From Bacteroidota bacterium (GTDB lineage Bacteria; Bacteroidota; Bacteroidia; Bacteroidales; VadinHA17): 13,566 bases of DNA. The position numbers and the translations under genes were made by a program. The DNA is taken from positions 1 through 13,566 of the forward strand of contig VGGM01000008.1 in the NCBI GenBank assembly GCA_016868515.1. Direction: 5' to 3'. This document shows, piece after piece, positions 1 through 5,755 of this stretch. The first letter of the stretch is position 1. Every line of letters begins with the position of its first letter. The notes under the pieces are model-generated. The model worked only from the letters and a program-made list of their open reading frames with translations. It searched no databases and was not told the DNA's origin.

Positions 1-2007
1 TCGGGATCAAGAGCTACGGGAGTACGAAGCTTTGCCTTCGGATCGGTAGGTCTTGACTCGCTCGGTAATCCTGTTGAGGAGAATTTTGCCACGGCATCGG
101 GAACATATTCGATTGCATTGGGTCTTGGGGCAATGGCTACAAAGAAAGGAGGTATGAGTTTCGGGGTCTCATCGCAGGCCACAGAGGATTATTCACTTGC
201 AATCGGTTACAGCAGCAGGGCAGTTGGATTAAGGTCACTTGCAATCGGATCAAGGGCCAATTATTCAGAGTCAGTCACCTACCCGGCACCGTTCAATTAT
301 GTTCATCAGAATGCGAACTACTCGAAGGGAGCATTTGCCATGACTATCGGTTCAGGTAATACTGCCGATGCCGGAGCTCTTGCGATTGGTCTCAGCAACA
401 ATGCAGGCTCATGGGGCAGCATTGCCCTTGGTTTCAGCAATAAAACAACAGCAGAACGATCGCTGGCAGCAGGTTACAGGTCGGAAGCGACAGGCGTGTA
501 TGCTATGGCGCTCGGCAATTATGCAGTAGCGCAGTCGTTCAACAGCTTCGTGGTTGGCGGCCTGAATGTAATCGAGGGCAGTACAGGTACCTGGGTTGAA
601 ACCGACCCCCTGTTTGTTGTGGGCAACGGTAGGAATCTCGGCACATCAACCGTGAGAAGCAATGCTTTCAAGGTTTCTAAAAACGGAGATACAAGGGTTT
701 ATGGAAACCTCTACGGAGACAAGCTGATAAAGGCCGGCCAGGGATTGTTTTCCGATTCCCTTATCCTTGGTTCTTACAAGGGTTCTACAGTTAATACAGT
801 ACCTTATATAAAGATGAAGGAGTACAAAAACTTTCCCACGCCACAATATACAAAGGAGTACCGCATGACCGTATCGGGAAGGGTGTTTTACCTTTCTGAT
901 GAAACACAGAATTATCTTGCCATCAACTCGGGGAATGTTGGAGTAAAAACCAATACTCCTTCGGAGGCACTTCATGTCAACGGAAATATAAGGGCATCGG
1001 GAAGCGTAATCGGAACAGGTTCAATAGAGATCGGTAATTACGATTCGGGCAACCGGAATGCGTTTATTGACTTCCATGGTGACGATACATATACCGATTA
1101 TTCACTCAGAATTATAAGAAGCAATGGCGGCGCAAATGCCTATTCCAGAATTGAACACAGGGGAACCGGTGAACTTCAGCTGCTCGCAACCGAGGCGGCC
1201 CCAATCAGCTTTTATACATCAGGAACACGCAGGCTCACAATAACCTCGGCCGGCGATATCGGGGTGGGTGTATCATCACCATCAGCCAAACTCGATGTAA
1301 ATGGCTTTTCATACTTCAGGTCAGCAATGGGTATAGGTGTCTTAAATACAGACAACACCATGCCTTTGTACCTGTCATCCACATCAACCAGCCGGACAGC
1401 CATGGCTCTGCGTAATACATCATCCAATCATACCTATGTAATACAGACGGTAGGCTCAGGCGAAACGGGTCGCTCCGGTAACTTTGAGATATGGAATACA
1501 GGAGCTGGTGTCAGCTATTTAACCATCAACCAGAACGGCAATACCGGCCTGGGAACTTCGGTGCCAAGCGCCACCTACAGACTTTATGTTTCCGGAAGTG
1601 CATATTCAACAGGATCATGGGCCAGTTCAGATGCCCGTTATAAAAATGCAATCACCCCGGTCGAAGCGGGACTGGAAAGACTGCTTATGCTGGAACCGGT
1701 AACCTATTTCTGGAACCGTGAGGCGTTCCCCGAAATGAGCTTTGACGACAACAGGCACCTGGGACTGATAGCACAGGATGTTGAAAAAGTATTCCCCGAT
1801 CTGGTTAATACCGATGAAAACGGGTATAAGGCAGTGGCATATGACAGACTTCCGGTTGTTATGATCCAGGCTATAAAGGAGCAGCAGCAGATTATCGAAT
1901 CACAGCAGCAGGAAAATCAGAACCTTAAAACCGAACTCGAAACCCTGAAAGCCCGGATGGCAGCAATAGAATCGTTACTGATATCAGGCGGCTATAAGCC
2001 ACGATAA
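1..2007 (+). CDS. Surface/fibre-like protein with YadA-type head repeats and C-terminal peptidase S74 domain (5' partial)
   Basis: The frame is open from base 1, so this is the last 668 residues of a longer protein; the TTG at 118 is internal, because identical repeats continue upstream of it. Residues 1 to about 185 carry repeated S-x-A-x-G units (such as YSLAIG, GSIALG, YAMALG) typical of the left-handed beta-roll of YadA/trimeric-adhesin heads. The middle contains three copies of the fibre-type motif G-hydrophobic-G-x3-P-S-x3-L-x-V-x-G near residues 313, 421 and 515. Residues 542-610 form a peptidase S74 (endosialidase chaperone) domain: the Ser543 to Lys548 spacing in SDARYK matches the family's Ser-Lys dyad, which cleaves just before the Ser after trimerisation. 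The last 45 residues are a Gln/Glu-rich coiled coil. Expected role is a trimeric surface or fibre protein; no outer-membrane anchor or T9SS-type tail is visible at the C-terminus. A prophage tail fibre is an alternative, but no phage genes are nearby. Confidence 0.85.
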   Translation, partial: SGSRATGVRSFAFGSVGLDSLGNPVEENFATASGTYSIALGLGAMATKKGGMSFGVSSQATEDYSLAIGYSSRAVGLRSLAIGSRANYSESVTYPAPFNYVHQNANYSKGAFAMTIGSGNTADAGALAIGLSNNAGSWGSIALGFSNKTTAERSLAAGYRSEATGVYAMALGNYAVAQSFNSFVVGGLNVIEGSTGTWVETDPLFVVGNGRNLGTSTVRSNAFKVSKNGDTRVYGNLYGDKLIKAGQGLFSDSLILGSYKGSTVNTVPYIKMKEYKNFPTPQYTKEYRMTVSGRVFYLSDETQNYLAINSGNVGVKTNTPSEALHVNGNIRASGSVIGTGSIEIGNYDSGNRNAFIDFHGDDTYTDYSLRIIRSNGGANAYSRIEHRGTGELQLLATEAAPISFYTSGTRRLTITSAGDIGVGVSSPSAKLDVNGFSYFRSAMGIGVLNTDNTMPLYLSSTSTSRTAMALRNTSSNHTYVIQTVGSGETGRSGNFEIWNTGAGVSYLTINQNGNTGLGTSVPSATYRLYVSGSAYSTGSWASSDARYKNAITPVEAGLERLLMLEPVTYFWNREAFPEMSFDDNRHLGLIAQDVEKVFPDLVNTDENGYKAVAYDRLPVVMIQAIKEQQQIIESQQQENQNLKTELETLKARMAAIESLLISGGYKPR

Positions 2008-2087
2008 TTTTGAGAGGCAAAGCCGCTCAGAGCGCACGTAGCGAAAAGGTAAAGGGCTCAGATCTCAGGGATACCTGATATCCTACG

Positions 2088-2297
2088 GTCCCCTACGTCC
2101 CTTACGCCCTTTCCTTTCTACGCCCTTTCCTTTTTACGCCACTACGTCACTACGTCACTACGTCACTACGCCCTTTTTCCTACGTCACTACGTCACTACG
2201 CCCTTTTTCCTACGTCACTACGTCACTACGTCACTACGCCCATTTTCCTACGTCCCTTACGCCCTTTTCTTTTTACGCCCTTTCCTTTTTACGCCCA
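2088..2297 (+). repeat. TACG-unit tandem array A
   Basis: Between the adhesin stop and hipB lies a degenerate array of 8-9 bp units (CTACGTCA, CTACGCCC) interrupted by pyrimidine runs such as CCCTTTTTCC, with a higher-order unit of about 30 bp repeated near 2166-2225. A block at 2216-2268 recurs with one mismatch at 12113-12165. The array is preceded by a related leader (2057-2090) also found before array B. No gene, tRNA or coding signal is seen in 2008-2439 apart from this array and the hipB control region. Confidence 0.85.
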
Positions 2298-2304
2298 ATT
2301 CTAA

Positions 2305-2382
2305 AAAGTGCACTAAAGTGCCTATATTATATATAACAGCCATTTGGCCTGATAAAAGCACCCCTAAAGTGCATTAAATTGC
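2305..2382 (+). promoter_or_regulatory. Iterated operator-like sites upstream of hipB
   Basis: The heptamer AAAGTGC occurs at 2305-2311, 2315-2321 and 2366-2372, and AAATTGC at 2376-2382. These form two pairs; within each pair the copies start exactly 10 bp apart, about one helical turn, and the pairs are 61 bp apart. An inverted copy (GGCACT) lies at 2431-2436 between the -7 box and the start codon. HipB-type antitoxins autorepress by binding several operators, so these are candidate HipB sites. They are direct rather than inverted repeats, so the assignment is inference. Confidence 0.45.
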
Positions 2383-2390
2383 CTAAACGT

Positions 2391-2419
2391 TTGTTGTTTT
2401 GAAATAATTATTATCTTTG
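2391..2419 (+). promoter_or_regulatory. Bacteroidetes-type promoter of hipBST
   Basis: TATCTTTG at 2412-2419 matches the phylum's -7 consensus TAnnTTTG, with TTG at 2391-2393 about 18 nt upstream as the -33 element. The hipB ATG lies 20 nt past the -7 box. The operator-like repeats abut its upstream edge, as expected for autoregulation. Confidence 0.6.
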
Positions 2420-2439
2420 CACAATAAAAGGGCACTACA

Positions 2440-2658
2440 ATGCACCCCGACGAACTCAAACAGGTAATCAGGCAGAGGAGGGAGAGCCTGCAGGTAACGC
2501 AGGAGACCCTGGCACAGCTCGCGGGCGTGGGACTCCGTACGCTGAAGGAGATTGAAAGCGGCACCGGCAATCCTACCATCGCAACGCTGAACAGGATTGC
2601 CGATGTTCTGGGAATGGAAATAGTTCTTCAGGTCAGAAAACCCGATAACCGGAAATGA
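2440..2658 (+). CDS. hipB: HipB-like XRE-family antitoxin/repressor
   Basis: A 72-residue protein made almost entirely of one XRE/Cro-type helix-turn-helix (residues about 6-62), including the recognition region QVTQETLAQLAGVGLRT and the following stretch with IESGTGNPT. This is the size and layout of HipB-type regulators, which bind promoter DNA and, with their partner, repress the toxin operon. Its stop overlaps the next start by 4 nt (ATGA at 2655-2658), so it is translationally coupled to the HipS-like gene. The start follows a good TAnnTTTG promoter at a usual distance, and no Shine-Dalgarno is obvious. The HTH assignment is firm; the antitoxin role rests on the gene order hipB-hipS-hipT. 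Confidence 0.85.
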   Translation: MHPDELKQVIRQRRESLQVTQETLAQLAGVGLRTLKEIESGTGNPTIATLNRIADVLGMEIVLQVRKPDNRK

Positions 2659-2987
2659 GAAAGACAACGGTTTTTTATAAGGGCGCGGAGGCGGGCACTC
2701 TTACCGCGAACGACGACGGGTCGTTTCTCTTCAGCTATTCCGACCTCTGGATGGCAGGTTCAGACAAGCCGCCAATAAGCCTTACCCTTCCAAAGTCGGT
2801 TCAGGAACACCGGGCTGATCATCTCTTCCCCTTCTTCTACAACATGCTGCCCGAGGGTTCCAACAGGGAGACATTGCGCCGCCTGATGCGCATCGACGCG
2901 GATGACCTGTTCGGCCTGCTGCTTGCTGCGGCCGGTGATGATGCTATCGGCGCCGTGACAGTCAGAAAAGCTGAAGACTCAATATGA
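2655..2987 (+). CDS. hipS: HipS-like protein (stand-alone HipA N-terminal domain)
   Basis: 110 residues corresponding to the N-terminal subdomain of HipA kinases (HipA_N/couple_hipA type). Recognisable marks are the opening beta segment with VFYKGAEAGTL, the central SLTLP strand, and the conserved LFPFFYNMLPEGSNR region at residues 55-71, then the LFGLLLAAAGDDAIGAV segment near the C-terminus. In single-chain HipA this region is fused to the kinase; here it is separate and overlaps both neighbours by 4 nt. In the described HipBST system of E. coli O127, the small HipS protein, rather than HipB, neutralises the kinase. By homology of layout the same role is inferred here. A frameshift splitting an ancestral hipA is less likely, since both junctions are clean ATGA overlaps and sizes match known HipS. 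Confidence 0.85.
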   Translation: MRKTTVFYKGAEAGTLTANDDGSFLFSYSDLWMAGSDKPPISLTLPKSVQEHRADHLFPFFYNMLPEGSNRETLRRLMRIDADDLFGLLLAAAGDDAIGAVTVRKAEDSI

Positions 2988-3976
2988 TGGGACCTGTGAT
3001 TAAATATTGTCCGGGAACCCTGGCTGCGGGACATCAGACCTACAGTTCCACCTGCCTGAGGAGGCTTTTCGGCGGCCGGAAGGTGCACCATATTCTGCCC
3101 TACAACTCGCCCGTGGCTGGTGATGAGGGCAGCGACATCTTCAGCGAGAATGTAGCCCGGGTATCTGTTTCGGGGGTCCAGGAGAAATATTCGCTGCTGC
3201 TCGAGAAAAACAGGCTCAGGCTTGTTGAGAGGGGCGAGCAGGGGAGATACATACTTAAACCCGCCCCGGGGCGGGTGAGGCTCGGCGCACAGATGCCTGC
3301 CAATGAGCATCTTACCATGCAGATTGCCAGACAGGTGTATGGCATGGAGACAGCTGAGAATGCCCTTATCTTTTTCGGTAACGGCGAGCCGGCTTATATC
3401 ACACTCAGGTTCGACGTTAAGGGTGACGGAACCAAAAGGGGTGAGGAGGATTTCGCATCTCTCGCCGGACGGACACCCGCCACTCACGGCGAATGGTTTA
3501 AATATTCGGGCAGTTACTCCGAACTCTTCGACCTGATGCAGCGTTACCTGCCTGCCTGGAGGATAGAGTTGCCAAAGCTGTTCAGACTGCTGATCTTCAA
3601 CTACCTCTTCTCAAACGGCGATGCCCATTTCAAGAACTTCTCGGTGCATGAAACCGATTTCGGCGATTACAGGCTGGCCCCGGCGTATGATCTGCTCAAC
3701 TCACGGCTCCATATCAGCGATGCCGACTTCGCACTCGATGAAGGGCTCATTCCTGAATCTGACAGCAAGGCGGGAATGAGCATCCGCGATCAGTTTATGG
3801 CTTTGGCTGAAATGACCGGTATAGATGCCGCCATGGCACGGCAGATATACAACGACATGCTAACCGGCACCGGCAAGATAGAAACCTTCACCGCCGCCTC
3901 TTACCTCAGCGACGACTTCAAACGCCGCTACCTCGAATCGTACCACATCAGGCTGGAGGCCCTTAAAAGAACATGA
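2984..3976 (+). CDS. hipT: HipT-like serine/threonine kinase toxin
   Basis: 330 residues covering the HipA_C kinase core without the HipA N-subdomain. The Gly-rich loop reads SVSGVQEK with Ser61 and Ser63, close to the two autophosphorylated serines (S57/S59) of E. coli O127 HipT. Lys92 in YILKP is the likely ATP lysine. The catalytic loop NGDAHFKN (211-218) supplies Asp213, and Asp236 in APAYDLL is the likely metal ligand. The family phosphorylates aminoacyl-tRNA synthetases (HipA: GltX; HipT: TrpS), stopping translation and causing dormancy; the target here cannot be read from sequence. The start ATG overlaps the hipS stop (ATGA at 2984-2987); a second ATG follows immediately at 2987. All catalytic residues are present, so the kinase looks intact. 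A heptamer array begins 4 nt after the stop, and no intrinsic terminator is seen. Confidence 0.87.
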   Translation: MMGPVIKYCPGTLAAGHQTYSSTCLRRLFGGRKVHHILPYNSPVAGDEGSDIFSENVARVSVSGVQEKYSLLLEKNRLRLVERGEQGRYILKPAPGRVRLGAQMPANEHLTMQIARQVYGMETAENALIFFGNGEPAYITLRFDVKGDGTKRGEEDFASLAGRTPATHGEWFKYSGSYSELFDLMQRYLPAWRIELPKLFRLLIFNYLFSNGDAHFKNFSVHETDFGDYRLAPAYDLLNSRLHISDADFALDEGLIPESDSKAGMSIRDQFMALAEMTGIDAAMARQIYNDMLTGTGKIETFTAASYLSDDFKRRYLESYHIRLEALKRT

Positions 3977-3980
3977 TAAA

Positions 3981-4071
3981 GGTGCCAGGTACCAGGTACC
4001 AGGTGTCAGGTATCGGGTATCGGGTACCAGGTGTCAGGTGTCAGGTGTCAGGTATCGGGTATCAGGCATCT
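3981..4071 (+). repeat. Thirteen-copy 7-bp tandem repeat downstream of hipT
   Basis: Thirteen consecutive heptamers in perfect phase, drawn from a few variants: GGTACCA, GGTGTCA, GGTATCG, GGTGCCA, GGTATCA, GGCATCT. The GG at positions 1-2 is invariant while the remainder varies. It starts four bases after the hipT stop. The unit resembles the CCGGCAT heptamers at 11981 and 13380 and, on the other strand, the AGTAACC/AGCAACC heptamers inside the MBOAT gene. Confidence 0.9.
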
Positions 4072-4097
4072 GGAATTAGCTCAGAGCCAGGAAATAT

Positions 4098-4250
4098 CTG
4101 ATATCCAACGCTCCCTACGCCTCTACGTCGCTACGTCACTATGCCCTTCTACACCCCCTACATCCCCTAAGCCTCATACGCCCTTCCCCTTATACGCCCT
4201 CTACGCCTTTGCGTCATTACGTCATTACACCCTTTTCCCCATACGCCCGG
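4098..4250 (+). repeat. TACG-unit tandem array B (degenerate)
   Basis: A looser array of TACG-centred units (CTACGCCT, CTACGTCG, CTACGTCA, ATACGCCC, TTACGTCA), preceded at 4080-4112 by a leader ending CTGATATCC-N-ACG that resembles the leader before array A. An open frame of 94 codons across this stretch is Pro/Thr/Leu-rich repeat translation and not a believable gene. The 3977-4358 interval holds only the heptamers, this array and the regulatory repeats of the next gene. Confidence 0.75.
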
Positions 4251-4272
4251 TATATCACCATTCTCTGATTTT

Positions 4273-4324
4273 TGCACAATGCATTATCTTAAATATGCAC
4301 AATAAAACACCTTAAATGTGCACA
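4273..4324 (+). promoter_or_regulatory. Three-copy direct repeat with 23-bp period upstream of ATPase gene
   Basis: TGCACA begins at 4273, 4296 and 4319, exactly 23 bp apart. The first two units also share the adjoining AAT and the CTTAAAT at the far end of the unit; the third copy sits in the palindrome TGTGCACA (4317-4324). The last copy ends 16 nt before the -7 box. The layout suggests a repressor or activator binding on one face of the helix; the regulator is unknown. Confidence 0.5.
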
Positions 4325-4340
4325 GAGTTAATAGTTTTCG

Positions 4341-4348
4341 TAGCTTTG
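4341..4348 (+). promoter_or_regulatory. -7 box of ATPase gene
   Basis: TAGCTTTG matches TAnnTTTG. No good -33 TTTG is visible, which may fit an activator-dependent promoter using the 23-bp repeats. The distance of 22 nt to the ATG at 4371 matches the other promoters here better than the 10 nt to the ATG at 4359. Confidence 0.45.
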
Positions 4349-4370
4349 TGTCGTAATAATGCTGCAGATT

Positions 4371-5624
4371 ATGAGTTATATAAACAGGATAATTGAAGAT
4401 GAGTTGGCTGATAAGCTGGCGGCTTCCGGTGCAGTGCTGATAAAGGGTCCAAAGTCGTGCGGTAAGACAGAAACTGCCAAACGGTTTTCAAAAAGTATTC
4501 TGGAAATGGACCGTGACAGGCAGGTTCCGGTTGTAATGGCCACAAATCCCGGACTTCTGTTGAAAGGAGACACCCCCAGGTTAATAGATGAGTGGCAGGT
4601 GCAACCTGAAATCTGGAATTATGTCAGGCATGAAGCAGACGAACGTAAGGTGAAAGGTCAGTTTATTCTTACCGGCTCTGCCAATCCTGCCTATGATGTT
4701 AATCTGCATAGCGGCGCCGGTCGTTTTACGGTAGTACAGATGGATACCATGACCTGGCAGGAATTGGGGTACTCCACGGGGATTGTCAGATTATCTGATT
4801 TACTTCAGGGGTCTTTCCCGGAATACACCGATTCAGGTGTGTCTCTTGAGTTCATCATCGACAAAATGGTAACAGGCGGATGGCCTTCCTTGATCAATGA
4901 AAGTACGAAAAACGCTCTCAGACTGAATCGTGGATATGTTGATTTACTTTGTGAAGCGGATATCAGCCGGGTTTCGGATATTAGGCGCAACCCATTGAAA
5001 GTGCGCAGTTTATTGCGGGCAATTGCAAGGAATACGGCTACCCTGGTCGATAATAAAACCCTGGAGATGGATGTTAAAATGTCTGAGAAAAATGAATTGT
5101 CGCGGAATACGGTATCTGATTATCTTGATGCACTCTCCCGCCTGATGATTTTGTACGAACAGCCTGCTTTCAACCCGCATATTCGCTCCTCGGCTTCGTT
5201 GCGTAAATCACCTAAACGACATTTGTGTGACACTTCTCTTGCAGTTGCAGCCCTGGGTATTGATGATCAATATTTGTTTAAAGATCTGAAATATGCCGGT
5301 TGTCTTTTTGAATCACTGGCAACGCACGATTTAAACGTTTATGCCAAAGCGAATGATGCAAGCCTTTTTCACTACCTCGACTCCTACGGCCTGGAAGTTG
5401 ACGCCATTGTCCAAAAGCGCAATGCAGATTATGCCGCTTTTGAAATAAAGCTCGGAGTTGGATATATAGACAAGGCAGCTCAGAGTCTTAAAAAATTTGT
5501 GGCAAACATCAATACATCCAGAATGGATTTGCCAAAATCATTAAACATAATCACCGGAACCGGTATGACCTATCGCAGGCCTGACGGAATAAACGTGATT
5601 TCGCTGTCCGCTTTGGGAAAATAG
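4371..5624 (+). CDS. AAA+ ATPase with C-terminal DUF4143 / PD-(D/E)XK-like domain
   Basis: 417 residues from the ATG at 4371 (421 from 4359, which remains possible); the later start is preferred from promoter spacing and because the family usually opens with Y-I-x-R near residue 3. Numbered from 4359, Walker A is GPKSCGKT (30-37), Walker B LIDEW (75-79), and sensor-1 ILTGS (103-107). A helical/HTH-like middle follows, with FESL (E318), D348 and E362-x-K364 spaced like a PD-(D/E)XK nuclease core in the DUF4143 region. The family is hugely expanded in Bacteroidetes and Spirochaetes and its biological role is not established. The protein appears complete, is transcribed alone, and is bracketed by repeat arrays B and C, like an isolated cassette. 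Its identity as an ATPase is firm; nuclease activity is unproven. Confidence 0.88.
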   Translation: MSYINRIIEDELADKLAASGAVLIKGPKSCGKTETAKRFSKSILEMDRDRQVPVVMATNPGLLLKGDTPRLIDEWQVQPEIWNYVRHEADERKVKGQFILTGSANPAYDVNLHSGAGRFTVVQMDTMTWQELGYSTGIVRLSDLLQGSFPEYTDSGVSLEFIIDKMVTGGWPSLINESTKNALRLNRGYVDLLCEADISRVSDIRRNPLKVRSLLRAIARNTATLVDNKTLEMDVKMSEKNELSRNTVSDYLDALSRLMILYEQPAFNPHIRSSASLRKSPKRHLCDTSLAVAALGIDDQYLFKDLKYAGCLFESLATHDLNVYAKANDASLFHYLDSYGLEVDAIVQKRNADYAAFEIKLGVGYIDKAAQSLKKFVANINTSRMDLPKSLNIITGTGMTYRRPDGINVISLSALGK

Positions 5625-5639
5625 CCACCCGTAACCCCA

Positions 5640-5719
5640 CTACGCCACTACGCCATTACGTCACTACGTCACTACGTCACTACGCCATTACGCCACTACG
5701 CCATTACGCCATTACGCCA
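5640..5719 (+). repeat. TACG octamer array C (ten perfect-phase 8-bp units)
   Basis: Ten consecutive octamers of the form YTACGYCA with no phase break, mixing CTACGCCA, CTACGTCA, TTACGCCA and TTACGTCA. It begins 15 nt after the ATPase stop and ends 36 nt before the MBOAT start. This is the cleanest copy of the repeat unit in the window. Confidence 0.92.
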
Positions 5720-5726
5720 TTTTTCC

Positions 5727-5734
5727 TACCTTTA
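5727..5734 (+). promoter_or_regulatory. Possible -7 box of the MBOAT-SGNH operon
   Basis: TACCTTTA is one base from TAnnTTTG and lies 21 nt before the ATG, the distance seen at the other promoters. The -33 position would fall inside octamer array C, so array length might affect expression. Weak evidence. Confidence 0.3.
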
Positions 5735-5755
5735 CCCCACCTATAACCAGACAAG

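Noticed and set aside
2088..2297. CRISPR array interpretation of the TACG repeats
   Set aside because: Units are 8-9 bp with no unique spacers of 25-40 bp, and no cas genes are present.
2837..3487. Minus-strand open frame of 216 codons across hipS/hipT
   Set aside because: Antisense shadow of GC-rich coding sequence; no recognisable domain, while the + strand shows full HipA-family motifs.
2655..3976. hipS/hipT as a frameshifted single hipA pseudogene
   Set aside because: Both junctions are clean ATGA overlaps, both products have family-typical lengths, and the split matches the known HipBST layout.
4031..4315. Open frame of 94 codons on the + strand
   Set aside because: It reads through heptamer and TACG arrays; the product is low-complexity Pro/Thr/Ser/Leu and has no promoter or start context.
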